This document shows positions 9,684-17,385 of a stretch of 57,109 nt of DNA, piece by piece. The DNA comes from a virus. The translations under genes were made by a program, and so were the position numbers. The notes beneath the pieces are model-generated. The model did no database searches and was not told the origin of the DNA. It was given only the letters and a program-made list of their open reading frames with translations. Location: the IMG/VR virus record IMGVR_UViG_3300050343_000003, positions 1-57,109 of that record. One strand, given 5' to 3'. Each line of letters opens with the position of its first letter. Positions within the stretch are counted from its first letter, which is position 1.

Positions 9684-10036
9684 CTGTTATCCCCACTTCC
9701 CTTTATAGTTCCTCGTTCTTTTCTACTCTTTAACTTAGCTAGGTTATTCAACGCTACCTCTGCCATGTCTATCTCTAAGTCACGACACAGTGCAGCAATG
9801 TACCATAGCACATCACCTATCTCTGCTGCTATGTCTTCTTTGTTAAACGTATCATCACGCAACATCTTCTTGATTTTACCTTGTACTTCACCTGCCTCAT
9901 TACCCAAGCCCAACGCAGGGTAGATGATAGGGTCAGTATAGATAGCAGTCTTTACTGCTTCCTTTTGGTAGTACCCCATGTCCATAATGGGTGATTGCAT
10001 GTCTGCGAAATGGTCTATGTCTTCCTGTGTTATCAT
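9680..10036 (-). CDS. mazG: MazG-like nucleotide pyrophosphohydrolase
   Basis: 118 residues. The all-alpha NTP pyrophosphohydrolase signature is clear: GLGNEAGEVQGKIKK carries the first metal-binding Glu set, and AEIGDVLWY the second Glu-Asp pair. Members hydrolyse NTP or dNTP to the monophosphate, and phage copies have been proposed to alter ppGpp signalling or clean the nucleotide pool. Here it sits four bases from a membrane peptide and close to the reductase, supporting a nucleotide-pool role. Confidence 0.85.
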   Translation of the reverse strand: MITQEDIDHFADMQSPIMDMGYYQKEAVKTAIYTDPIIYPALGLGNEAGEVQGKIKKMLRDDTFNKEDIAAEIGDVLWYIAALCRDLEIDMAEVALNNLAKLKSRKERGTIKGSGDNR

Positions 10037-10203
10037 TGTCTCTCCTTCACTACTAGATTCTGTATCTTTATATCATCTACATCATGCATGACATTACTTA
10101 CTAAATCATACACGTCTTCCTTATGACCTTCTTGGTGGGAGGATAAGAAGTTATTCTCTTCGTCTACCTCCATCATATATGTAACACTAAACTTACGTTT
10201 CAT
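10033..10203 (-). CDS. small acidic hypothetical protein
   Basis: I take the ATG at 10203, which overlaps the stop of the DUF3310 gene (ATGA), giving 56 residues (MKRKFSVTYMMEVDEEN...). A longer in-frame start exists but would run far into the DUF3310 gene. The protein is acidic with likely beta strand then helix. No family recognised. Confidence 0.6.
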   Translation of the reverse strand: MKRKFSVTYMMEVDEENNFLSSHQEGHKEDVYDLVSNVMHDVDDIKIQNLVVKERQ

Positions 10204-10445
10204 TTGTGCTTCTCTTTGTATACCTCTATGAGTTTGTTTAGATACCATTGTGCCTTTTGTAAATCTTCTAGGCCACCCTTGTAGTCATATCTCCATACGT
10301 ACTTTAGTATGTTACCTTGTAGGTATCCTTCTTTGTTGTGGTTAGTTGCAGCAAGGATAGCATCAATACATTCTATACCTGCTTGGTTATAGTGTGGTGG
10401 ATGGTTTACTAAATCTTTTTCCATTTCATCAAAGTCCTTAAACAT
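10200..10445 (-). CDS. DUF3310 protein
   Basis: 81 residues with the family pattern: NHPPHYNQAGIECIDAI near residues 14-30, then GNILKYVWRYDYKGG and a QWYLNKLI helix. DUF3310 is common in tailed phages and is sometimes labelled a nucleotide kinase, but its reaction is not established as far as I know. It lies in the nucleotide-metabolism part of the operon. Confidence 0.8.
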   Translation of the reverse strand: MFKDFDEMEKDLVNHPPHYNQAGIECIDAILAATNHNKEGYLQGNILKYVWRYDYKGGLEDLQKAQWYLNKLIEVYKEKHK

Positions 10446-10486
10446 ATCTCTACATCAAAGTCTATTTCAAACTCTTCTTCTGTCAT
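10409..10486 (-). CDS. possible 25-residue peptide overlapping DUF3310
   Basis: An ATG overlaps the stop of the gene before it (ATGA at 10483-10486) and opens 25 codons (acidic MTEEEFEIDFDVEI then basic end) running out of frame into the first 12 codons of the DUF3310 gene. The coupling is like that of its neighbours and it fills the only gap here, but there is no further support. Confidence 0.3.
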   Translation of the reverse strand: MTEEEFEIDFDVEICLRTLMKWKKI

Positions 10487-10839
10487 GCTTCACCTAACGT
10501 CTTTGTCCACTTGGTTAATTTAATTACGTTACCTTCTGTTTCATAATCCATTTCTTTAGAAAGTTCAACCTGTGTTTCAGCATATTGTTTAGGAAACATT
10601 TCCTTTAACAGTTCATGCCTTGCATCATCAAAGTATTCTATCAGATCAGGATACTCTTCCAGTACCTCAGATGCTGCTGCCATAGTCAGTGCATAATCCA
10701 TAGCTGCTCTCATAGCTATAGGGTGTTGCTCATCACCAAAGATTAAACCTGTCTTTAGTATACCTGTCCATGATCCATCTTCTTCTGTCTCAGGGCTGAT
10801 GATTATAGCAACGTCACCATCCTTTAGTTCGTAACCCAT
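10483..10839 (-). CDS. hypothetical protein
   Basis: 118 residues. The N-terminal 40 residues look like beta strands (DGDVAIIISPE), the middle is helical (AMRAAMDYALTMAAA) and the C-terminus is charged. It abuts the endonuclease I gene and is likely co-transcribed with DNA-metabolism genes. I do not recognise the family. Confidence 0.7.
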   Translation of the reverse strand: MGYELKDGDVAIIISPETEEDGSWTGILKTGLIFGDEQHPIAMRAAMDYALTMAAASEVLEEYPDLIEYFDDARHELLKEMFPKQYAETQVELSKEMDYETEGNVIKLTKWTKTLGEA

Positions 10840-11276
10840 TAGGTTCTCCTTTTAACTATGACACGCTGCACTTTCATGCGGTTGCCTTTTTCTAGTAGCC
10901 ACCCTTCAGGTATAACACGATGCGCCCACTTGAAGTTCTTCTGTTCACACCAGTCACAGTACCTAGACTTAGCTCCTTTATATAATCTTTGTTTAGCGTT
11001 GCTGAATACAAACCTGATGTCTAACTTAGGATGCTGTCTCTGTATCTCTATATGTTTGCGTCTATCTGCTGCACTAAATATTCCTTTGGTTTCTATTATG
11101 ATACCGTTGTCTAACTCAAAGTCAGGTGTGTATGTTCTATAGCGTAAGTCTTCCCACTCTATCTTTATCTTCTCATACTCTACTGTCTTCTGTCTAGTCT
11201 TTAGAAACGTAGCAGCCTCTTGTTCAAGACCGCTACGGTATAACATTTTGTTATGTCTACGTGGCAAGGCCATCAC
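10839..11276 (-). CDS. T7-type endonuclease I (Holliday junction resolvase)
   Basis: 145 residues, the family's usual length. The PD-(D/E)XK-type site is complete: Glu18/Glu20 (SGLEQE), Asp52 (YTPDF), Glu62 and Lys64 (IIETKG). The following RFVFSNA and DWCE segments also fit phage endonuclease I. It cuts branched DNA, resolving recombination and replication junctions before packaging and helping degrade host DNA. It overlaps the upstream nuclease gene by 20 bases. Confidence 0.9.
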   Translation of the reverse strand: MMALPRRHNKMLYRSGLEQEAATFLKTRQKTVEYEKIKIEWEDLRYRTYTPDFELDNGIIIETKGIFSAADRRKHIEIQRQHPKLDIRFVFSNAKQRLYKGAKSRYCDWCEQKNFKWAHRVIPEGWLLEKGNRMKVQRVIVKRRT

Positions 11277-12006
11277 CTATTAAAACGTAGTCAATCTGCG
11301 GTGGGTTCTTAGCCTTAGATACTCTTGATGGTATTGTTTTTAAAGTATCCCAACACTTATGTTTGAAGCTACAAAATCTACAGGAACTATTGAGTACCAT
11401 GTTACCTGTTTGCTTCTTGTAGAATGTCTCAGGCACAGGCTTGAAGCATCTTTCAAACGGTTCATCTTTCTCTATATAATTTACCGTTTCCTGGATATCT
11501 TCTATGACCTTATCAGAGTCAACCTCCGAAGCACTGACATACTTAAACTCACCGTTGCCTTTGTTGACCACCCACCAACCGCCTACTTCCTTTCCTGCAG
11601 CCTTAGAGTAACCTACTAATTGTGGTATGTATCCGAAGCCATCACCCTTTTGTAATGCTTCGAATGAGTCAAACTTATTTGTGTATGACCAAGGTGATGC
11701 AGACTTAACATCATCTATCTTGCCATCCATTTCCATGTCGTACTCACCCTTGATCTCCTGTCCATCAGGTAGCTTGAGTGTGACAGTATCATTGTCTTTG
11801 AACTCAGCACCTGCTGCACGTAGTAACCCTTTGAACACAGCTTCAACTAGATCACCTAGTATCATGTTCATCAGGAAGTGTGGAGGCAAAGGTAACTTAT
11901 CTTCAGGGTCATTCTTTTCAAACCACAACTGGCACTTAGGTCTGCCTATGTTAGACATACGTAGTCTGAACGCATCACGTGGTGGTGAGTTAAACTGCTT
12001 GTTCAA
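11257..12006 (-). CDS. Cas4/RecB-like PD-(D/E)XK exonuclease with Cys cluster
   Basis: 249 residues. A nuclease core is visible (GEYDMEMDGKIDDVKS: the Asp and the D-x-K pair, about residues 87-103). A Cys near residue 24 (PKCQLW) and a C-terminal CRFCSFKHKC group could together bind an iron-sulphur cluster as in Cas4/AddB nucleases. The role is likely 5'-end resection or host DNA breakdown. The start is TTG overlapping the upstream stop (TTGA); the first in-frame ATG is at residue 17 but lacks a good ribosome site. Confidence 0.75.
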   Translation of the reverse strand: MNKQFNSPPRDAFRLRMSNIGRPKCQLWFEKNDPEDKLPLPPHFLMNMILGDLVEAVFKGLLRAAGAEFKDNDTVTLKLPDGQEIKGEYDMEMDGKIDDVKSASPWSYTNKFDSFEALQKGDGFGYIPQLVGYSKAAGKEVGGWWVVNKGNGEFKYVSASEVDSDKVIEDIQETVNYIEKDEPFERCFKPVPETFYKKQTGNMVLNSSCRFCSFKHKCWDTLKTIPSRVSKAKNPPQIDYVLIGDGLAT

Positions 12007-12119
12007 GCAGCCTTAACATCGGAGGCAACCAAGTCGGTCACCTCCTCTGTCATTGTAGCTTCACCCTTCATAGCCTTTTGCAAGTAGCTAAAGACTTGTA
12101 GTTCAGCAGGGTGATTCAT
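12003..12119 (-). CDS. 38-residue hypothetical peptide
   Basis: The ATG overlaps the stop of the 291-residue gene (TAATG) and the stop overlaps the TTG of the nuclease gene, so it is tightly coupled on both sides. The first half (HPAELQVFSYLQKAMKG) looks like an amphipathic helix and the second is acidic. Unknown function; perhaps a small regulator of the nuclease or the upstream protein. Confidence 0.6.
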   Translation of the reverse strand: MNHPAELQVFSYLQKAMKGEATMTEEVTDLVASDVKAA

Positions 12120-12994
12120 TACTCAGCCACCTCTACGAAGTCATTGTTGAGGATCTCACCGACAAGTTCTGCATCATTATCTGTACCCATCTTGGCACGT
12201 TCATGGTGTAGATCTAGTATCTTACCGTTGCTAAACTCAATAAGTTCTAAGAAGTCTTTGAGTGTGTCGTTGTCTTCCTTGGCAAGTTCTACACTATCAC
12301 CTGTGCTTGCTTGTATCTTACCAAACTTAGCACCAGTAGGTATGCTATCTTCGATACCTTCTAGCTTGATGGTAGACATGATAGGTAACATGTTCTTCTT
12401 CTTGAAGTTACTCATCACACCATTGATACTCTTCAGGCTGTCACGGTTCTTTACATCCATGACAAACGGTATAGTTGCTGCAGCATCTACTGGCTCACCC
12501 TTCTCATTCATAGGGCTGTCCAATGAAACAGTACCGTAGTACACCATGACACGCTTGACTGAGCGCATCAGTTGCTTGGTTGCATCAGGTAGTGAGTTGA
12601 AGTCTTCGATGTAACCTGATGGTCTACCTAAGTTGAAGCCACCAATGCTATCCTTCAAGTCACCGTTGAGAGAGTTAGACATCACAGACTTCTCCATCTC
12701 TTCTGTCTCACTGTTCCATCTCTGCCATTGATTGCGTTGGGCAAAGACACGAACTGTAGCACCATTACTGTAGACTATATCATCCCCTGTCTTGAGGGTG
12801 AATGCACCTACTGGTACTACCTCTGTCTTTATCATCTTACCATTGAGATCTACCTCACCCATGATAGGTTGATGTAACATTCCTAAACGTGATATGGATG
12901 GCAGGAAGTCTGCGTTACTTGTCTTGACAGACACACCCATTAGTTCAGCCATTGATTGACCACGTTCATTTGCTACTGCTAGTTCATTACTCAT
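12119..12994 (-). CDS. hypothetical DNA-metabolism protein (possible ssDNA-binding role)
   Basis: 291 residues, with a beta-rich middle (about 45-175) and a helical, acidic C-terminus. Acidic tails are usual in single-strand DNA-binding proteins, and the position between polymerase and nucleases is where such a gene is expected, but I see no OB-fold signature that proves it. It begins 44 bases after the polymerase gene ends and has its own ATG preceded by an A/G-rich stretch. Confidence 0.65.
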   Translation of the reverse strand: MSNELAVANERGQSMAELMGVSVKTSNADFLPSISRLGMLHQPIMGEVDLNGKMIKTEVVPVGAFTLKTGDDIVYSNGATVRVFAQRNQWQRWNSETEEMEKSVMSNSLNGDLKDSIGGFNLGRPSGYIEDFNSLPDATKQLMRSVKRVMVYYGTVSLDSPMNEKGEPVDAAATIPFVMDVKNRDSLKSINGVMSNFKKKNMLPIMSTIKLEGIEDSIPTGAKFGKIQASTGDSVELAKEDNDTLKDFLELIEFSNGKILDLHHERAKMGTDNDAELVGEILNNDFVEVAE

Positions 12995-13037
12995 TCTATA
13001 TCCTTTTTTATAGAGTCAAAGAGATCTTAGTTATACA

Positions 13038-14609
13038 CTAAACATCCACTGTGTCAAGCCAATTCTCTCCTATCTTTGCTTCTAAAAGCATTGGTACATT
13101 CATCTTTATTCCATATGTCTCCTCTATTATTTTGTTTAAATCCTGGTTCATAGTCCACACCATTGACAATACTAAGTCTTTCTCGTCAGGGTGTACGTCA
13201 ACCACCATAGAATCGTGTACAGTATTGACTAAACACGACTTCATATGTCGCAAACGTTCATGCATCTCATTCAACACCACTGGTACTACGTCACCTGTAG
13301 CAAAGCCTTGCACTGGGTAGTTCTTTATCATAGTGAAGTGAGTTGGTATACCACTGTGACGTCTTGTCACATCAGGGAAAGCGTATTGTCTACCTGATAT
13401 GTTTGTTATCTTGAGGAAGCGTAGTGCCTCATCAGCTAGGTTACTGTGCCAGTTGGCTATCCCTTTGTACTTATCATTGAAGTGCTTGTAGTACGTAGCC
13501 TCTGCTTTTGTACGTCCGTAACCGCTTGCTCCAAAGAGTGGTGCGAACGTGTGTTCTTTAGCTGCTTGACGTGTTGTTGGTTGCCCTGCATCAGTAATAA
13601 CTTTTGCTGTGTAAGCATGTACATCGAAGCCAGTTGAAATTTCTTGCATCGCTGTTTCATCCTGTGCCAAGAACGCTGCTGTCCTAAATTCGAGTTGTGC
13701 AAAGTCTGCCTCCATAATTAATCCGTTGTCAAATCTTGATACAAATACTTTCTTTACTGGGAATGTACCTCCTCTTGGCATGTTCTGCATGTTGGGATTT
13801 CTTCCACTGAAACGTCCTGTGGCTGTAATGTGTTGGGTAAGTCCAACGTGCAGGAATCCATTGTCCTTTGTGTATGTTCGTATTCCGTTGACAAAAGCAG
13901 ATAGATAAGAAGAGATAGCATTGTGACGTTTAAGATCAGAAAGGAAACTGATAGCTTCGTCCATTCTATTTTGTTTAGCAGTTGAAGATAGTACATCTAG
14001 TTCATCCTTCCCTGTGTTAAATCCATTGGCACTGACCCACTTCTTGCTTGGTGCAGTGAAGCGTAGCCCTGCTACTTGTTCTGTGTTCTTTAGTTTGTAC
14101 CCTTGTGCATCACAATCCTTGCATCTATTAGCTCTTGCAAACTTTGTTCCATCTTTCTTAGTTCTGAATACCTTACCCTGCCCTTCGCAACTTGTGCAGG
14201 TGTAAGCCGTTGTCCTGTAGATCGGTGAGGAGTTGGCTGCAACGGCATCCTTAAACTCTTCTTGTGTTTGTGTGAACTCGAAGAGATCAGCCCATTCCTT
14301 CTTGTCATGTACCCTTCTGCTGAAGAGGACTTGTGACTTCTGTTCAGGTGACCGAAGGTTAATCGGAGTGTCGCCCATAACTTCCCTGACTTTCTTTTGC
14401 AGACGTGTTTCGATCTCAGCTTTCTCATGCTCGTACTCCTTTGCTACTCTGTCCAACTCTTGAAGATCGACTTTGAATCCAGCCATATAGATTTCTGTAA
14501 GGGTTTTACAGGTGTTGAAGGTAACACGTCTAACGGTATTGAGAGAGGCGGCATCGGGTTGGCTGTATTCTTTTTCTTGGGCATGGAACAACTCGCAAGT
14601 AGTAAGCAA
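13038..14609 (-). CDS. polA: DNA polymerase family A, polymerase part with DnaJ-like zinc finger
   Basis: 523 codons from the first possible start (TTG at 14609); the open frame reaches further up to 14708. Polymerase motifs are complete: A (EADFAQLEFR), B (AAKEHTFAPLFGASGYG) and C (VHDSMVVDV). Residues about 138-170 hold CTSCEGQG and CKDCDAQG, the DnaJ-type CxxCxGxG zinc repeats, inserted ahead of the palm; such an insert was described for phage HMO-2011. The codons just upstream of the TTG continue the exonuclease homology (including YLKYD, the third exonuclease motif), so the true product is most likely a fusion with the 14671-15090 frame by a +1 shift. The joined length is 683 residues. 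Confidence 0.88.
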   Translation of the reverse strand: MLTTCELFHAQEKEYSQPDAASLNTVRRVTFNTCKTLTEIYMAGFKVDLQELDRVAKEYEHEKAEIETRLQKKVREVMGDTPINLRSPEQKSQVLFSRRVHDKKEWADLFEFTQTQEEFKDAVAANSSPIYRTTAYTCTSCEGQGKVFRTKKDGTKFARANRCKDCDAQGYKLKNTEQVAGLRFTAPSKKWVSANGFNTGKDELDVLSSTAKQNRMDEAISFLSDLKRHNAISSYLSAFVNGIRTYTKDNGFLHVGLTQHITATGRFSGRNPNMQNMPRGGTFPVKKVFVSRFDNGLIMEADFAQLEFRTAAFLAQDETAMQEISTGFDVHAYTAKVITDAGQPTTRQAAKEHTFAPLFGASGYGRTKAEATYYKHFNDKYKGIANWHSNLADEALRFLKITNISGRQYAFPDVTRRHSGIPTHFTMIKNYPVQGFATGDVVPVVLNEMHERLRHMKSCLVNTVHDSMVVDVHPDEKDLVLSMVWTMNQDLNKIIEETYGIKMNVPMLLEAKIGENWLDTVDV

Positions 14610-14670
14610 ATCATACTTGAGATAATCACAAAGCTCCTCATAAGGTATTTCATTTGTGTTCTTTCCTTCC

Positions 14671-15090
14671 TTAAAGTATTTCTTTAGTGTGTCTTGCTTT
14701 CTTAAATGTTAACTGCCTACGTTCCGCACAAGCCTCAAGGCTTAGACCTCTTCTCTGTCCACGATCTAGTATATACTCACCAAGCATAGTGTCATAGATG
14801 TCACCATCATATTTGTAACCACACTCCCACAACCACATCAAGTCGTGCTGTGCGTTGTGCATTATCAGTAGCTTGGTATTGTCTAGTGTCCACTGTATCT
14901 CTAGTCTTTCAAATCCTATATCATCTTTTGATTCGTTATGATCTAGTGTTCTGATAGAGAGAGTAGCTTCAGGATCATCGGCATCAAGATAGCCTACCTG
15001 TACTAGATAGTTGTCAGGTTCAAACGGATCTAGGTGTAACTTATCGTCACGCTTTGTTGTCGTATTCTCTACGTCTAACACCAACCTCAT
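14671..15090 (-). CDS. 3'-5' exonuclease part of DNA polymerase (frame 0 of a +1 shift)
   Basis: 139 residues. Exonuclease motif I (LDVENT, Asp/Glu) is at residues 4-9 and motif II (HNAQHDLMWL) near residue 77. Motif III (Tyr-x3-Asp) is missing here and is found in the +1 frame just after this frame's TAA. The +1 frame is open from 14708 downward, so both frames overlap for 38 bases; the last sense codon and stop are CTT TAA followed by G. Alone this product would lack a catalytic Asp. It overlaps the helicase gene by four bases (ATGA). Confidence 0.8.
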   Translation of the reverse strand: MRLVLDVENTTTKRDDKLHLDPFEPDNYLVQVGYLDADDPEATLSIRTLDHNESKDDIGFERLEIQWTLDNTKLLIMHNAQHDLMWLWECGYKYDGDIYDTMLGEYILDRGQRRGLSLEACAERRQLTFKKARHTKEIL

Positions 15091-16307
15091 GCTGAATACA
15101 CTGATCTGGAACCGTCAAGCACACAAGTAATCTTACCTTGGAAGCCATTGAGTTTGTTCTTGGCTATGTTTAAGTATCTTATAGGATCATCCTCTTCTCC
15201 TTCTGCTTGTTGTGTCTTACCTATTAGTACCATGAGGTCAGCCTCTGCTGCCTTGCCTGTCTTACTACCTTCCATCATAGCTTGGTTCAGGTCAGCCCTG
15301 CCCTCTGCTTCTGCTGATAGCTGAGACATCCATATCACAGAGCAGTCATACTGCTTGGCTATGTTACGTGCATGGATAGCTGCTGCCTTGAGAGTTATGT
15401 CTGATCGTTCTGACCTGATGTCGGCAAACTTGTCGCCCATATCCAGGATAAGTATATCAGGACGTTCATACTTTACCACTGACTCAACCCAGTCCATACC
15501 CTTACCTGTGCTGTCCTTGAACTGTATGTTCTCTGACACAGGGTGGTATCTCTTGTTAGCCAGTGCTTTGTTGGTACGTACCTCAGTCATTGTCATGTTG
15601 GATGAGGCACTAATGTATCGTGCAGCTACACGTGTGTAAGCTTCCTCATTGCACAGCACTGTAACCTTTGCACCTTGTTGTGCGAAGCCACCGTCTGCTG
15701 CTACAAGTGAGGCGTGAAAGCTAGTCTTACCAGTATTAGGACGAGCGCCAACCAAGATAAGATGACCGCCACTGATACCCTCCACCCTACGAGCCAGACT
15801 GGATATGTTAAACTTCCATTTCGATTCAAGTGCCGTTGCATCAAGGATAGTATCAAGACTATGATCATCCCACTCGACACGAAGATTTGGAGTAAAGTCA
15901 TCTTTGTATTCCTCTAGTAGTTGACGTAAAGGTTCAAGGCTATTCTCTGCACCATTCACAAAGTCAAAGCCAAGGTTAGCTACAAGGTCACCAACGTGCT
16001 GCTGAAACAACTGAGACAATGTGTCCTCTGCTATCTCACCTTTGATAGGTTCAGCTATCTCAATACGCTTGAAGAGATCTTCATAAGCAGTACGTGTAGC
16101 GGTGGTCATGCTTGCATTGATACGGTTGAACACAGCCTGTAAGTCAGACACAGATAGGTCACCACCATATGTATCCATAGCTGCATCTAGTGCTTGCTTT
16201 ATCTTACGCACATCCTTGGTAAAGATTTTATCTGGGCATCGTATGCCTTTGTGTTGATCGTAAAAATCTTTACTGAGTAGCGTCTTTAGTAGTGCTAGTT
16301 CCATCAT
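15087..16307 (-). CDS. replicative DNA helicase, DnaB/RecA fold
   Basis: 406 residues. Walker A GARPNTGKTS (about 187-196), a Glu in VLCNEEAY, Walker B ILILDMGD (about 285-292) and the DnaB-type VIWMSQLS motif 4. The first 170 residues are helical, like the N-terminal part of DnaB-type helicases, and lack primase motifs; the primase is separate at 16526. It drives fork unwinding in the phage replisome with the polymerase encoded next. GAGGAG lies about 12 bases before the first of two adjacent ATGs. Confidence 0.87.
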   Translation of the reverse strand: MMELALLKTLLSKDFYDQHKGIRCPDKIFTKDVRKIKQALDAAMDTYGGDLSVSDLQAVFNRINASMTTATRTAYEDLFKRIEIAEPIKGEIAEDTLSQLFQQHVGDLVANLGFDFVNGAENSLEPLRQLLEEYKDDFTPNLRVEWDDHSLDTILDATALESKWKFNISSLARRVEGISGGHLILVGARPNTGKTSFHASLVAADGGFAQQGAKVTVLCNEEAYTRVAARYISASSNMTMTEVRTNKALANKRYHPVSENIQFKDSTGKGMDWVESVVKYERPDILILDMGDKFADIRSERSDITLKAAAIHARNIAKQYDCSVIWMSQLSAEAEGRADLNQAMMEGSKTGKAAEADLMVLIGKTQQAEGEEDDPIRYLNIAKNKLNGFQGKITCVLDGSRSVYSA

Positions 16308-16548
16308 CTCGATTCATCTCCTCTCGTTCCATTGATCTTCTTCGTTCCTCATCATCGAAGCTTCTTACTATTGGTACAGTTTTATTTGTATCAAAGTCTA
16401 CTATTATACCAGTGTTCCACTTAGCGCACTCCTCTTGTGCATCCTTTAAGTTGTCGAACAGTTTAGGTTTGGGGTAGTTCTCAAACACTGCACCCTCTGG
16501 TACATACATGATGTCACCATCAACGTCAATCACTATTGCTAATCTCAT
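16270..16548 (-). CDS. hypothetical protein between primase and helicase
   Basis: 92 residues with an N-terminal beta-rich part (MRLAIVIDVDGDIMYVP) and a very charged C-terminus (many Arg, Glu, Asp). AAGGAG lies seven bases before the ATG. It overlaps the primase end by 23 bases and the helicase start by 38 bases, so it is translated with the primase-helicase pair. Family unknown. Confidence 0.65.
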   Translation of the reverse strand: MRLAIVIDVDGDIMYVPEGAVFENYPKPKLFDNLKDAQEECAKWNTGIIVDFDTNKTVPIVRSFDDEERRRSMEREEMNRDDGTSTTKDATQ

Positions 16549-17365
16549 TACATAACTCCTTTAGTTTCTCTAAGTCTTCTTCCATCTTATATTTGATATC
16601 ATCTTGTAGGTTCATAGCAGTTGTCTTACGTCCTGTCCACAACTCTATCTCTCTGCGATACTCTACTGTCTTACCAATAGCATCAGGATCAAGTGCAATG
16701 ATTACCTTGTCATACTCACCTATCTTCTCAAAATGTTTGGGGTTCATTGACGTACCCAGGATAGCCATAGCTGTGATGTATGGCATCTCTTGTACTGCAA
16801 TCACAGCAGACACAACGTCCTCAACTATGAGCAGGGTAGAGCCAGTACCTATTGTGTAGTAGTCAGCCTCACCTGTGTAGCGATACCACTTAGGGTTCTG
16901 CTTCTTACCTACTGCCCTACCTACAGCATCAACGATCCTACCTTCATGCTTGATAGGAAAGACTACACGTTCATCTTTGACATCATACATAGTATCACCC
17001 AACGCTATGCCCCAACGTCTTATGTAGCGTTGGTGCTTGGTGTGTGTTGCTTTAGGTGTGACTACATACTCAGGTATCTCCATAGTTTCTTTCGCTTTCT
17101 TTATGTTTGTATACGCACGTTTAAATTGTAACTCATTCATGTGTAGGAATATCTCTGCTGCTGTCATACCAGTGTCGTATATACCACCAACTCTACAGCC
17201 TAGCTTGAAACAGTTGTACTTTATGTCACCAAATATATTAGCTACAGTAAATGTATTCTTACCTCGACAGTCAGGTGAAGGGCAGTCACACCTGTGACGC
17301 TCACCATCCTTGAGGTCAAGGCTATTGATAAACTCTCTGATGTTAGTCTTCTTCACGTACACCAT
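16526..17365 (-). CDS. DNA primase with zinc finger and Toprim domain
   Basis: I choose the ATG at 17365, which has AGGAG eight bases upstream, giving 279 residues. Residues 26-57 hold a Cys zinc motif (Cys26, 28, 33, 52, 57), and the Toprim fold is seen as LLIVEDVVSA (Glu) and VIIALDPDAIG (Asp-x-Asp). It primes DNA synthesis with the separate helicase. The frame stays open 105 bases above this start, and that extension encodes the C-terminal catalytic segment of an integrase (VKPYMVNT) rather than primase sequence; see the findings. Confidence 0.87.
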   Translation of the reverse strand: MVYVKKTNIREFINSLDLKDGERHRCDCPSPDCRGKNTFTVANIFGDIKYNCFKLGCRVGGIYDTGMTAAEIFLHMNELQFKRAYTNIKKAKETMEIPEYVVTPKATHTKHQRYIRRWGIALGDTMYDVKDERVVFPIKHEGRIVDAVGRAVGKKQNPKWYRYTGEADYYTIGTGSTLLIVEDVVSAVIAVQEMPYITAMAILGTSMNPKHFEKIGEYDKVIIALDPDAIGKTVEYRREIELWTGRKTTAMNLQDDIKYKMEEDLEKLKELCNEISNSD

Positions 17366-17385
17366 GTTCTTAACTCCTCTCGCTG

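Noticed and set aside
14444-14653. Minus-strand frame with lipoprotein-like start inside the polymerase gene
   Set aside because: An out-of-frame shadow of the polymerase +1 frame; the LLLASC-like string is accidental.
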